From Pteria penguin (lineage: Eukaryota; Mollusca; Bivalvia; Pterioida; Pteriidae), in the NCBI GenBank assembly GCA_035048485.1, contig CM068590.1, forward strand, positions 3,880,093-3,944,092: a stretch of DNA of 64,000 nucleotides, given 5' to 3'. The position numbers and the translations under genes were made by a program. The notes beneath the pieces are model-generated. The model was not told where the DNA came from, did no database searches, and was given only the letters and a program-made list of their open reading frames with translations. Of the stretch, positions 22,705 through 35,361 are shown piece after piece; the stretch's first letter is position 1; each line of letters opens with the position of its first letter.

Positions 22705-23800
22705 ATTAACCAGATGTATGTGGTACAAGATAGAAGTGAGGGTAAATGGGGAGGAGTTTGTGAGAGATCATGGATTGGTTAACCAGATGTATGTGGTACA
22801 GGGTAGAAGTGAGGGTAAATGGGGTGGGGGGAGGGTATGAGAGATCATGGAGTGGTTAACCAGATGTATGTGGTACATGATAGAAGTAAATAAATAAAGA
22901 AATAATTATATATAAGTGGCGAAGAGTGTATCAGAAATCGAGGAGTTGTTAACTAGATGTATGTAGTACAGGATACAAATGAGTTTAAATGGTATCAGAG
23001 ATTGTTGTGTGGTTAATCAGATGTATGTGGTACAAGGTAGAGGTGATGGTAAATGGGGAAAAGGGTATGGGAGATCATGGAGTGGTTAACCAGATGCATG
23101 TGGTACATGGTAGAAGTGAGGGTAAATGGGGAAGAGGGTATGAGAGATGGTGGAGTGGTTAACCAGATGCATGTGGTACAGGGTAGAAGTGAGGATAAAT
23201 GCGGAAGATGGTATGAGAGATCATGGAGTGGTTAAGCAGATGTATGTGGTACAAGGTAGAAGTGAGTGTAAGTGGTGAAGCGGGTGTGAGAGATCATGGA
23301 GTGGTTAACCAGATGTATGTGGTACAGGGTAGAAATAAGGGTAATTGGGGAAGAGGGTAAGAGAGATCGGCGAGTGGTTAACCAGATGTATGTGGTACAG
23401 GGATAGAAGTGACGGTAAATGCGGAAGATGGCATGCGAGACCATGGAGTGGTTAACCAGATGTATGTGGTACAGGGTAGAAATATGTGTAAATGGGGAAG
23501 AGGGTATGAGAGATCATGGAGTGGTTAACCAGATGTATGTTGTACATGGTAGAAGTGAGGGTAAATGGGGAGGAGGGTGTGAGAGATCATGGAGTGGTTA
23601 ATCAGATGTATGTGGTACAGGGTAGAAGTGAGGTTAAATTGGGAAGAGGGTATGAGAGATCGTGGAGTGGTTAACCAGATGTATGTGGTACAGGGTAGTA
23701 GTGAGGGTAAATGGGGAGGAGGGTGTGAGAGATGATGGAGTGGTTAATCAGATGTATGTGGTACAGGGTAGAAGTGAGGGTAAATGGGGAAGAGGGTATG
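22705..23800. repeat. ~73-bp minisatellite, unit B (about 15 copies)
   Basis: The same array as at 1,750 and 55,360, with the 'gtggttaaccagatgtatgt' landmark. It is interrupted near 22,885-22,920 by an AT-rich piece. Open frames through it, such as those at 23,053-23,601, repeat the same 24-residue pattern and are artefacts. Confidence 0.95.
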
Positions 23801-23935
23801 AAAGCCCCCTCCCTCCCCTTTTCGCCACAAATTTATTAGTAAAAATTAAAATTTGGCACCAAAAATGGCTGAGTAGTTTGGCTAATACACATGTGCTCCC
23901 CTTCTCTTTCGGAAATCATGGATCCGCCACTGATC
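23800..23935. mobile_element. MITE-like terminal segment, unit B
   Basis: Counterpart of 2,255-2,385. 'gaaagccccctccctcccct' is followed by the AT-rich spacer and the end 'atggatccgccactg'. Confidence 0.5.
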
Positions 23936-26062
23936 TAAAATTAACGATTGTCCCTCTGTCTCTCTTTCTCTTTCTCCCATACACAGATCTGTCATTAAAT
24001 CTGTTCCTCTGTTCTTACTTTTATATCACTCAATCGGAACAAGCGGAAGGGGGAGGAGGCGGGTCATGACAAAAAAATATTTTGCCCTAAGCTTATTTTA
24101 AATTTTAGAATCTATCCAAATTTGCCAACACCACTTAAGAATTAAATGGTATCTTCTACACATACATATACCATCTACCACTACATTAATTATCAGAATG
24201 GAATAGCCCTAATAGCCATATTAATACCTTGCTACTGGAATTTAAGAACACAGATGAAATTTAATACGTGAATACACCTCTTCCCTTTTATCATTTGGTC
24301 TTATGTAAACATATGGCGGTCTTTACTCGTACCTATAACGTAAAGCTCTATCAGTAATATTATCAACTTATCCACATTATATATTTGCTCATAGTTTGTG
24401 TGTCATCAATGCTATGAGCCACTGATAAGTTGTACGTCAGCAAGGTAAACCGAAAGTAAGAACAAAATCTAGATTATATCATGACAAACACCTTACGTCA
24501 GCAAGGTAAACCGAAAGTAAGAACAAAATCTAGATTTGATCACGACAAACACCTTATTGAGGAAATGTTTGCCTTGTAGTTATAAGATATTCCACTTACC
24601 CAGGGTTCATTTCATATTTAGTCATATGTGTCCTTCATCCTTGTTTATTCATTATTCAAAACATGCGACTTAATTACATTGGCGGAATTTGGGGTATTGG
24701 GATGGGGGTGGGGATAAGTGATTGGTTTGCTACCCCCGGCAACCCCGTCCCCCCCCTCTCCCTCTCGTGGTCGGAAAATGTTACCAAAAAGTTTATGTAC
24801 GACCATTTTTAGGACTGCACTCCCCTCTTTCCAGACCAAATTGTGTAAAACATTAGTCATTCGAGACTGCAACTCCCCCCCCCCCCCCTACTTTGTGAAT
24901 AGTAAACAAGAGTTATCCTTCTTTTATTTCAAAGACAGTGTAAACATATTAGTAGAGTTTACCTCCGTGTTATTGTTTATGATATGTTAATCATTAAATG
25001 CCACGCAACTTATGTAGTAAAAATTATTATAACGCCTGTCTTACTTAACATGCTATTTTGAAGTAAAAGGACTGTTCAAACCCTAGATGTTTAATATTTT
25101 TTATTTTGATTAATGATTATATGAATTATTAAGCTATCAATAAATATATGATTTTAATATCCACTGTGAATAAATATTAATCTTGGCTATTGTTTGATAG
25201 TTGATTTTGCATTCATATGCTTCTGACATAGTCGGTGAAGTGTTGTCAGATATTTGAACAACAACAAAACATGCTTTAATCTCTCTCCTGTTGTCTCCAG
25301 GAATTAAGGCAGAATGCGAACAACAGGTGGCGCATTATCCGGGATCCAGGATCGTGTGTGTCACAATCAACGTGCTGAAAGAGGGGTGGTCGATAAGATA
25401 AAACAAACAAACAAACAAAAAGAAAAGAAAAAAAGTAAAAGAAAATGAAATGAAATAAAACAAAAATATATAAAATAAAATAAAGAAATGAAAAAAAAAA
25501 AAACCAATAAACTTGTGATACCAATGCAAACACACTGACGTATATCTTGTACTATTTCTAATAAAGAAATTCCATTCAGGTCAGCCCCATTGCCATCAAT
25601 AGTTAATCCGTTTTTTGACATTAGTTATAGATTGTCATATGTAAGATTTTGTGGCATGTCCATATCTCGAGTGTGGCATGTTTTCTACCACTGACAATGT
25701 TGCGTTTTAAACTTACAGTTACAGATACAAACATCAAAGACTTTAATAACTACAGGTAAAAATCTTTCCATCTTTAAAGATTCCATACACACCTGAGTTT
25801 TATTGGTGTTTATAATACCACGCTTGAAAATCTTGTATGATGTATATCTAGATTGACGTTGTAACGTGGGCGTCGATACAAAGAATGACGCCATTATATG
25901 ACGTCCTCAAATATGACAAGAGCAATGGGGTTAACCACCTTTACGTGTATGCGTATGGTTAATCCCCGATCGTTTAATAAGAAGAGGTGGGAGAAATTCC
26001 GAATGCATTATGGGATATGACTTTGGTTTTATCGTAAGCAATAATGCAAATTTTCAGTCCAA
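23936..26062. repeat. unit B common body, part 1
   Basis: Matches 2,400-4,600 of unit A. It has a local direct duplication around 24,440-24,540 ('cgtcagcaaggtaaaccgaa' twice), a poly-C tract at 24,875-24,888, and a ~95-base deletion relative to A after that tract. No gene is supported. Confidence 0.75.
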
Positions 26063-26065
26063 TAT

Positions 26066-26332
26066 GTGCCTAGTGGTATCGCGCTCGCCTCCTGTTCGGG
26101 AGGCCGGGATTTAAGTCCCGCTCTGGTCATGCTGGTGTTACTTCCTTCAGATGAAACAGTAAAAACGAGGCCCCGTGTCGTGGTATGCATGGCACGTTAA
26201 AGATCCCTCAATGTTTCGGGAGGGTCCCTTGCAAAGGTCAAAATGGTTATGCCCCTCATCAGGCAGATGCGACACTATATACGCGAAATATTCGTGGTGT
26301 GACGTTAAACAAAAATCAATCAATCAATCAAT
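26066..26332 (+). mobile_element. tRNA-derived SINE, unit B copy
   Basis: Orthologue of the SINE at 4,604. The A-box region is intact, while the B-box has decayed to 'gggatttaagtcccg'. The (atca)n tail is at 26,314-26,332. The head is truncated at the same base as in A and C. Confidence 0.85.
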
Positions 26333-27721
26333 ATAAATATTTTGAAATCCGCATTTGAATTCATGAAGAAGTATACATAGATTATATATATTTCAATATT
26401 TTCTCTTTGAAGAAAATAGTCCTGGTAAACAAAAGATTAAAAAAATAAGATTTTACTTCTTAGAAATTGAAGATAAATCTCGAGTAGTATACCTTATAAC
26501 CAATCACGAATCTGGATCATCTAAGCGTTTGTGAAATAGTCTCATTAATCACATAAGAAAAGGACGACGAAGGCGAAGTTGAAATAGGAAACTTCTGCAA
26601 AAATAACGTCACAAATCAGTCCCACAGCGATGTATGTATAGACCCATCCACACCCACGTCATAGCAGCAATATGACGTCACGGGTCAAGGGTCAATGGGG
26701 AAAACTTTCGCGTTGTTTACAATGGAAACAATGGCGGAGTACATCGTTCAGTGAAGATATTCGATGTTTAAAAAAAAAAAAGAACTACTGTAGCGCAAAT
26801 GACATCATAGAGAAAAGTTTATTTTTGTCCTGTCTACAATTATGTTGTTATTCAGGATGATGAGAGTGCATACCAAAGAGCAGAGTGTTGCTAACTAGAC
26901 TTTATTTAGGATTTATCTTGCTGTTGTTATACTATAAGTTCTACCTTTATTGTGTATATTATTATGATGTGTATAGACATCTGCATTTTCAGCAGTTAAA
27001 AATCTCGCGAAATTTCACCATGAAAAAGGCAGTGTAGTGTTTAATACAATATCTTACCCTTTGTTTGTTTATACTAATCTCCTTTTTAAAAAGTTTTCTT
27101 TTCAAATCTCCTTAACTGAAGATTCTGATTTTATGTAGAAATGCAAAACACCTTATCACAGTTATGATTAGTACAGATGGTTAAGTAGAAAAGGTGCCAG
27201 TCTTGCATTCTGATGGTTTTGCTAGCTACGAGATTCACAAAGGTTAAAGTCAATTTACAATTACATGTATAATGTATAAATCCAGTTCTTGCAGAACAAA
27301 ATTATGATGAATGTTATTCAATTATGCAATTATTCAGATATATACTGACCAAATTATATATGAGCAAATTTATGGGAAATTATTGTGCACAAGTTTAATT
27401 ATAAGAAAGTAAATAATCTCTTTTCAATCAATGTACTATAACATACTTCAATATGATTGTAGTGTCAGTTGCAAAATCTAAATAAATCTTACAATTTTTT
27501 TTCTGGTGTTTTTAACAATTGTTTTTATGGCTGAATAATATACAAGTAAGTATATACATGAGTAAGGGATACAGAACTAAACATTTTTTCTCAAAAATTT
27601 ATGCCAAACATTTATTGACTTAACATAAGATAATTATGATCGTAATAAATGAAATCAGATATTCAAGCCATATAATTAAATATAGGTATCACACTATATT
27701 CAAGTAATATTGTAATTGTAT
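26333..27721. repeat. unit B common body, part 2, with a B-only block
   Basis: Matches A and C except for about 26,568-26,838. That extra block contains an 'aatatgacgtcacggg' palindrome, 'acaatggaaacaatggcgg' and an A-run. The position 27,721 is the unoccupied target of the reverse-transcriptase insertion found in A and C. Confidence 0.7.
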
Positions 27722-29325
27722 TTGAATTTACATGTATTCTGGTAGTTAACTCTTATATTGTTATTGATGAATAAATTGAAGTAAAACTATGACTTTTATA
27801 TGGTATTTGTGATAGTTTTTCGATAATGAAAACCCGTCTTCACAATGTCAGGGTTTTGCGATTCCGTGTCTCCATGCAATCTCCAGACAAAAATTGTTTA
27901 AATATTCCGAAGTTGGTGTAGCTTGTCATTATTTTATTTGTTCCATGTGATACCATGGACTCAATCAGGACGCAGTTTGCAATAAAAACACATGTATGTG
28001 AATAACGACATTTGACTCAAGGGTCGCATGGAGAAATGACGTCGCAAAATTTTAACACAGCCTTTGAATTACGAAAGGAGATTTGAACATACTACATCTT
28101 TAGGGAATTAAAAACAAAATTACCTATATATAGTTTGAGAAAGAAGTCAAAATACATTGAAGTAGATGCCAGTGTGTAGGAAATTCCAAACCCTGCAATA
28201 CTCTAAAATATCATTAAAAGACTGGAGTGTACTAGTAATGTATTCCAGTATAGAACTTGAATTTCTAATCATTTTTCCAAATGTTTAAAAGGTTTAAGGA
28301 CAGTCATTGCCCATGTCGCTTCAACAAATATTTCCAATTTGTATTTTTCTTTTACTTTGTGAGTAAGTTTCATTTCCAAGACATACCCATCACCAGACTG
28401 TGAAAATGTGTAAAAAATGATAACATGAAATTTCATTTTAAACCAAATAACTCTTAGCTTGCTCAAAAAATTCATAAATTACGGGTATGGTGTTTTGGTA
28501 TTCATCATGCTCAAGCAAATGCATCTCACATTACCGTTCCCTCTCCAGTAGTGTACATGTATAATACCATTGTGAGATAATACACCAATCCAGAAGTTGG
28601 TTTCAACATGGGAAAACCTAGAGTCCCTAATTCATTTGGAATTTTAACCAAAAACATTAATGTCATTGCACACCCTCCCCGCCCCCATTTCCCCCACACA
28701 CCAACACATGTGTACACTTCTACATTCCACCTTTCCTGCCTGGGACTTCCTTAAAGCATGTTGTAACCTCTTTCAAAGTAAATGGGACCTACCGTTATAA
28801 CAATATCTAATGTTATAATTCATTGATACAAATGTTCATACCGGCCCACATGTGATGTTGGCACTGTCACTGGCTACTTTGACAGTAGTACTACATTAAA
28901 ACTACATATTTCTAATACATTGAATGAAACTAATCTAAATTCTATTCAAAATTATTATTTAAACTAACCTCTACAGGGTTATGATATTTTTTTCTTAATG
29001 TTGCAGCGTTTGATTTAATAATTTGGCACATTTTGATTATCGGTTTTGCTAAAGGGGCATTTCCCCCATTGACCTTTGACCCGTTACGCAAAGTGTGGAT
29101 TCAACTATTAACTTCAACTTTTCAACTGAAATCTAATGTACAACATATTAAAGATGATCACTCCTGACGCAAAATGCACACACCGCAAGCGGAAAAACCT
29201 CTACATCTACTTATGTACATAGTTATCACATAAAACTACCCGACAATATTTTCATGAAATTATTGTATTGCATAACCACCCAGCTGTACCATGGAATGTT
29301 CGATCCGGAGATAAGCAATTATCAT
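27722..29325. repeat. unit B right arm, first piece
   Basis: Matches 7,121-8,888 of unit A, with an internal deletion of ~200 bases near 28,190. No gene is supported. Confidence 0.75.
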
Positions 29326-29339
29326 CGCTGGACAGCGAA

Positions 29340-29415
29340 ATATGTTTGTTTTTGTTTGTTTGTTTGTTTGGTTTTTTGTTCTTTTTTTTTTTTTTGTTTT
29401 CTTAGAGGCGATTTT
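29340..29415. repeat. (GTTT)n / poly-T low-complexity tract
   Basis: tttgtttg repeats followed by a T-run, at the left end of a B-specific insertion of ~650 bases. Confidence 0.9.
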
Positions 29416-29629
29416 CAGTTTCTTTTTTTCTGGGAAGTGAATTTATACTGCTTATAAAGTGACGTCAAGTACTGTAAACGTAGTTATTTCTGCTGGAGTA
29501 GATTTTGCGAAAATACAAATCTGACATTTCGCACAATTCAGTAATTTTTGCGGTATCGGGAACTTCCATTTGTTTTAATAAATGTTAATCAGAAACGCAA
29601 TTTTGTGTGCCGCTGTTAAATATTAACAA

Positions 29630-29932
29630 GAGCCAATGCAGCGCAGTGGATGAGGTGCTAGGCTTGTGACTGTGAGGCCTGGCTTTGACTTTCGCCATTT
29701 TGTGCATCGGTGTCTTGTCCTTTTGATGAGACATTAAAAACCGAAGTCTCGTGTCATGGTAGGCGTGGTACGTAAAAGATCCCTCACTGCTTCGGATGGT
29801 TCATTGCAAAGCTATGAAATGTCTATGCAATGCATCAGGAAGTTGCTGTCACTAATGATATACATGTATTTAACCTGAAGTGACGTATAATGATAATGAA
29901 TTTACTGGTCAGTCAATCAATCACGGTTAAAA
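29630..29932 (+). mobile_element. tRNA-derived SINE, diverged subfamily
   Basis: The head has 'gcgcagtggatgaggtgcta' (A-box region) and a weak B-box 'ggctttgactttc'. The core has 'gatgagacattaaaaaccga' and 'gatccctcactgcttcgg', and the end is 'cagtcaatcaatca'. The core is shared with the SINE at 44,147 but the head differs, so it is probably an older or separate subfamily. Confidence 0.75.
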
Positions 29933-29975
29933 TCACCACCATCAAACATTGAGTTACTCTCTAGATAAGATGTGA

Positions 29976-30102
29976 TTACTTATCTGTGATTAAATTTGTC
30001 ACCAAATACACACGCTCCCCATACCCGGTATTGACTTCTTATGTTTTGATTATTTGACACCGTTAGGTAACTTTGCTTGTCCGTCTGAATTCTCTAGACG
30101 AT
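29976..30102. repeat. unit B right arm, second piece
   Basis: Matches 8,900-9,034 of unit A ('acttatctgtgattaaattt', 'ttgcttgtccgtctg'). Homology breaks at 'gacgat' (about 30,102) and resumes only at 44,548. Confidence 0.8.
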
Positions 30103-31130
30103 TATGGTAATGGAAACCCTATTTTTTGTCGTCCGTCGTCTGTCCATCTTCTGTGTTTTACAGTCAGTCCTTCTTTGACGTAACTTAGCATGTATGAAGT
30201 TTTATTCTTACAAAACAATTTTAAAACAAAACATAAACAGTCGAAGTAAACTAGCTCTAAGGATGTCAGAGTGGGTTTTATTTTCATTGAAAATTTCTGA
30301 CGACATAATTTAACGTTATTGTGACGTAATTTGTTACGTCTCGATCACGTTATGATGCGTTCGAATAGGAAACATTCGTTGATAAACAATACAGACATAG
30401 AAATGATGTCCAAGCTTTATTTCTTTACTTACCTTCATGCAAAATGAAAGTATGTAAGGTGGCTTACAGCAATAACAATAGGCGATTTTCAAGTAAACGG
30501 AAAAAACCGTTAAAAACTTAGATTTTACATGTCAAACTACTGATTGTTACGTCTTTCTTTTCACAAATCTCAGTTGAGCAAAATTATTTAACACTGTCAA
30601 AATATTCCGTAGGGAATGACTTGATATATCTGTTGGTTAAAGCTCTTTATGACGTTTCGGCCAATGGCCTTTATCAAGATGATTCACATGAACGATTATT
30701 CACATTCCATTTCTTTCTACACCTACACAACCGAAACATGAAAATTGAAATTTAAAAACTGAAAAATTAAAAATTGAATGAAATATTTTTTGAAAAAAGT
30801 AAAGACGTTAAACGGACGTAGTACAAAAGGGTACGTAGTTTACGGTATTCTTATAAATAGTTTAGATTCGGAAATTTCGCACACAGGGAAGATTGAAACA
30901 AGAGTAAATAAACTTTTTTTCCAATTTTACATGATGTAAGGGGAAATACCCGCTTAGATTTGATGTAAGGGGAAATTGACGCTTAGATTTGCATTAAATT
31001 ACTGTCACATTCCAAGCTTTAACCTCAGGGTGAAAATTTCGGCAAAAAGTGATTTGTCCGATATGAGACCCCTTACATCATTTAAAATTGGGAAAAGGTC
31101 TATTGCAAATCAATCAATGTTGTATATGGG
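30103..31130. other. B-specific 14.4-kb block, left part with a PLE-like minus-strand piece
   Basis: Mostly unassigned AT-rich sequence. On the minus strand at about 30,700-30,640 a frame reads HLDKGHWPKRHKEL. That resembles the 'DEGHWPKRH' linker I associate with Penelope-like elements. Its orientation is opposite to the GIY-YIG relic at 31,137. No complete gene is present. Confidence 0.4.
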
Positions 31131-31136
31131 CTAAGG

Positions 31137-31418
31137 TGTGATAAATATGATAAGGTTGTATACTTCGGAAAAACGGAAAGGACGGTTGGCGAACGTGTAA
31201 AAGAACACCTAACAGACATCAGACACAAAAGAAATAAGGCAGTTTCAATACATTTTAATTCTATAGAATAGTATATCAAATCTAAAATTAATTATCATAG
31301 AAATGTGCATGATGAATTCTAACTACTAGATGAGACGAGATAAGTACATTGGACTGAGACTTTAAATACCACGATACCGTTCGGGAAAGAAATCCAAATT
31401 AGGAATGATATGGTCTGA
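31137..31418 (+). pseudogene. GIY-YIG endonuclease relic, probably from a Penelope-like element
   Basis: The plus-strand frame reads KVVYFGKTERTVGERVKEHL followed by a TDIRHKRNKAVSIHFNS pattern and, further on, WTETLNTTIPFG. This has the spacing of a GIY-YIG domain: 'vYfGkT...l..R..eH' with the conserved Arg and a 'v..HF' end. The second Tyr of the signature is Phe. In-frame stops after HFNSIE, after HDEF and after DETR break it. GIY-YIG nucleases form the C-terminus of Penelope-like retroelements, cutting target DNA. No reverse-transcriptase part is attached here. Confidence 0.6.
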
Positions 31419-31869
31419 TAATTAAATAGAAATAGAAACAACAGCAGTGTTTTTCGCAATGAATTTTAATTTCTCATTGTCTATACCTTGCTAGGTTAGA
31501 CGGTCTGTAGTTCATCGCTGGGTAAAATACAATTCAGTTGATGTTTTCCCCATTTTATAACATGATATAAAGGACTTACATGCTATTTTTGCCGGGATTT
31601 TCATTTTGACGTAACTGCTAACACAGTGACGTCAGAATACAATGACGTAAAGTTTTACTGCATATTGTCGTAGTTCTGTCATTGAATGAAATATAAGATC
31701 AATAGGAAACAATGTTGAATTGTGAGAATTGTATGTCGATACTTCTGCTGCCGGACAGCCACTATATGGACTTCAGAAATTTTATAACACAAAATGATTT
31801 CAAATATAATGAGTTTGGTCATGTCTTCCATTTAAAAAATTACTGCATGTTATACATGTTACTGCAAGT
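31419..31869. other. no gene recognised
   Basis: AT-rich sequence with a TGACGTCA palindrome at 31,627-31,634 and a nearby TGACGTAA. The plus-strand frame 31,712-31,939 overlaps the minus-strand SINE body and has no domain. Confidence 0.35.
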
Positions 31870-32085
31870 TATACAACTTGTATCAATACTTTACATTGAC
31901 ATTCCGGAGAAACAGAAGCACCGGAGAAAACCGATGTAGCTGAACGGCCGACCTACCGCCCTACTGAACAAAACCTTGGCCTTGATTTTTCATTGTCTTA
32001 CGACGGGAGTCGATCTCGAAACCTTTCGGTCAAGAGTTAAGCATCTCATCTACTGAGACACAAGGGCTTAAACGAGAAGAATAAG
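31870..32085 (-). mobile_element. tRNA-derived SINE, minus strand
   Basis: On the minus strand, a head reads 'gtgtctcagtagatgagatg' and then a B-box-like 'ggtttcgagatcgactccc'. The body that follows contains 'cggttttctccggtgcttct', a motif I associate with an invertebrate SINE family. Ends are approximate. Confidence 0.55.
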
Positions 32086-33360
32086 CCACAATTTGATATA
32101 TGTTCATGAAAGCATTATATCCCCCTTCAATCATTTCAATCCTGCATACACCATCATTTTTTTCTTTTTTTTTCTTCTACAGCAGCTAATCTCATTGTGG
32201 CATTAACTGTAAATGATTACCATGATGCAAACGATGACATCCATTTTAATTAGCCGCTGAAATGCATAACCCAAAAAGAGGCGTTTTTATCGTTTGATTT
32301 CAATTTGAGCCCGTACGTCATTCATGTGCGACGTAATTCAAAGATTTCAATGCACGAGGAAGACATTGAGTAGAAACGCATGGTAGAGCACAATGAATTA
32401 TGCATTTTTCCTATTGTAAATGATCCTTTTTTCCGTCAGATAGCACTTTTTGCAGTGCATATTCATTATGGTGTAATGTGTACGATTTAAAAATATAAGG
32501 CTTTTTGGAGTTGCATATCCCGGAAGTGGGTCACAACTTTTCAGAATATTGATAGGAAAGAAAAATAAAACATCGACGGCCGTGTACACGTTTTAGTATT
32601 AAAGTAGGTCAATTCATTTACGCCATAATTGCAAACAAAAACAAAAACAAAACCATGACTTCAAATATACACAGAGCTTTACAATTTGGCACGATATCAC
32701 CCAAAGTCTTTCATCAATGTATACGCTAACTAGTATTATAATTCAATGAAATGCATTACACCGTTTCGTTTGTCATTAATGACACAACATTTAGCTCTGG
32801 AATTTCATTGTTATGACGTCATATTAGGTCGGACATTTGATCGTGACATCACAGGGATAACAATCAATAGTCTGCTAAATGTCACGTTGTAACTGAAAAT
32901 CGGATTGGTGTATTCTAAAAGAAGTGATTGCAAGTGCAACTAGAAAAAATGTCCCAATTGCATTTTTCTTATTTCTAAATATGGCACTTCTGGATATCGT
33001 GTTAAATGTTGTCAATGTAAACATAAAATTTGAAATATACTAATAAGCATATGATATCTTCAAACTTAATTATATGGATTAATCTCAATGTTGCCGTCAC
33101 TCAAACTTTTAATTCTAATATCCAGATTCCATTATTAATCTGATTTTTTTATTTTTTCTCTTGTTCCCACATAATGACGTCAGAGACAATCCATTTTTTT
33201 TCTATTATGACGTCATAAATTCTATAGAAAATAACATCATTTGCCAAACAAATTTTGGTCCGCAAAACAATAACTGTTTCCGCACTTTTTTTTAAGTGGG
33301 GGGTTGTGTGTCTGTTCGCTTGTTTGGGTTTTTTTATTGGTAAGCCATATAGACCACTTT
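32086..33360. other. no gene recognised; several TGACGTCA palindromes
   Basis: AT-rich sequence with no coding domain. TGACGTCA palindromes lie at 32,814-32,821, 33,175-33,182 and 33,208-33,215. Low-complexity T-runs precede the LINE. Confidence 0.4.
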
Positions 33361-33426
33361 CCATTTTTCTTTTTTTCTTTCGTTTTATAGATTTATACTT
33401 ATTTTCTGGGTGGTTTTCTTTTTTGG

Positions 33427-33428
<2 letters not shown>

Positions 33429-33474
<46 letters not shown>
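33429..33474. repeat. (GT)n microsatellite
   Basis: About 22 uninterrupted GT dinucleotides within a T/G-rich stretch just upstream of the LINE. Confidence 0.97.
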
Positions 33475-33476
<2 letters not shown>

Positions 33477-33571
33477 CGGCTTGTTTAGTTTAGTTTTTCT
33501 TTTCTTTTCTTTTTTTTTTATTTATTTATATACTGCAGAGATTTCTTTTTGTGTTTTTACTTTGCTTTTGA

Positions 33572-34191
33572 ATATGTCTTCAGTGTTGAAAGACATAAAG
33601 GAAGCGAGAGTATCATATGATTTCTCAAAAACTGTGCGTGACAAGCGGAAACAACTTATACCGTCAATGATAAACGCAAATGCAAGGAATGAAGGAAAAG
33701 GGCGTTCTTTCATGGAGACAAACTTATTATGGATAGAGATGTGTACACATGTGGCGGGACAAGGGGAATAGTGAACATGCGGACTGAGAGATAGGGATAC
33801 AGCCGGGCCAAGAGTACAGGCAATGTAAATAATGTATACCTGTATAATGATGAGGTGAACTTGAAATGTGCTGCATGGAATGTAGGTGGACTTAAGAGAC
33901 ATTTTCAGAATCAATCATGTATCGATATGTTGAGAACATTTGATATCATTGGTATATTTGAAACATGGGCTAAAAATTGTGATGACTTTCTAGACCTTTG
34001 CCAAACTATGATATGTATTCATGCATACAGAAGGGTAAGGATAAAAGAAGAGGGGTATGTGGTATTGCTGTATATGTCAAACAGTTACTTATCTCAGGTA
34101 TTGAACGCATTGAAGCAGAGATAGATTGTATGATATTTCTTAGATTGAAAAGGCAATTTTTCAGTTGAGTAAAGACATTATTTTGGGATTG
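33572..34191 (+). pseudogene. LINE ORF1-like end and N-terminal endonuclease part
   Basis: From MSSVLKDIKEARVSYDFSKT the frame runs to NARNEGKG. After a shift it runs on as FHGDKLIMDRDVYTCGG with one in-frame TAG near 33,792. It then enters the endonuclease at CAAWNVGGLKRHF (the WN motif). IIGIFETWAKN follows (the catalytic-glutamate region, 'ETW'). The reading frame breaks again around 34,040. The domain is cut at about 34,191 by a foreign insertion and resumes at 35,362. Confidence 0.7.
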
Positions 34192-35361
34192 CCTGAATTC
34201 GAACAATGTATATCAAATATTTATCCACCAGAGCTCACATTGAATAAAGCTAATACTTGAGATAAATCTACACCTTTCTTAGATTTAAACATCAAAATTA
34301 TCAACCACCTAATATATACTAATATTTATGATAAACGTGAGGATTTTGGATTTCCTATTGTAAATTTCCCTTACTTGGATGGCGATGTCCCTCGACTCCC
34401 ATCATATGGTATCTATATATCTCAATTAGTTCGATTTGTCAGAGGCTGCACCGATGTTTTGGACTTTCATAAACGAAATTTACATATTACTACTAAACTT
34501 TTAACTCAGGGTTACAGATATCACAAGCTAAGAAAAACATTCGGCAAATTCTTCAGATCTTATTCAGAACTTCTATCTAAATTTGGAAATATTTCTTTTC
34601 AACAGTATGTATCCAATGGAATTTCCCATCCTTATTTTTACGGTGATCTCGTATATAAACTAAGGAAAGTAAAAGGCTCCGATAACGTTATTTTATCATG
34701 TAATAAAATAATCAAACGTCTTATAGATAGACAATATGATATTGAGATCATCAAAAAGACTATAGGTCTTGTATTTGGCCCCTCGACAGCCTTATGCAGA
34801 CTTTTACTTGAACGTTGCACGCTGACTAACAGGGCGGTGGGGACTATATGACGGGCCTTGTCCAAACCTCTTTCAGAGGAGACATGGTCCTGAGACCTCG
34901 TCCCCTCTGACTGTTAGTCGGGACTCCTACAGATCTAGGGTCTTAGCTCGCTTTCAGACTGGCAGAGCACGGTTTATCATGTTGATGTCGCATATATTTT
35001 TATACCATTATGTATTTTACAATACCTTACGTGTTTATATTTTTATGACCTCTCAGTATGCGATACCTGTTGACCCTTGTTCTTTACATGGAGGTTTATT
35101 TATAAATTTTTAAATGTACGTCCGTTGATTGTTCTGCTGTTACGGTGAGTGGGAAGGTGGGCCCATAAACCGGTTAACCACACCATTTGTTTGGCTTTTG
35201 TCAAATTAAATGACCGTCCTAAGTCGGTATCGTAATTGCACTACAATCAAATATTTTTGTAATGTGATATATATTCTAGTATATTATTTATATTCATTTA
35301 TTGTATAGCTCTATGGTGACTTCTGTCACATAACTGAGCCAGTAACTCCTCTTTTTTCTTT
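34192..35361 (+). mobile_element. 5'-truncated reverse-transcriptase element nested in the LINE
   Basis: Starts inside the same reverse-transcriptase coding sequence as the element at 5,911, but further 3' (at PEFEQ). It ends at the same 3' terminus, 'actcctcttttttctttt'. It keeps the segment DKREDFGFPIVNFPY through KLLTQGYRYHKLRKTFGKFF in one frame to 34,851. It lacks the one-base deletion that units A and C share near KLRK, but has an in-frame TGA at about 34,258 in common with C. The 5' truncation and fixed 3' end are typical of target-primed integration. It splits the LINE endonuclease between strands of its first half and the YIPPQG segment. Confidence 0.85.
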
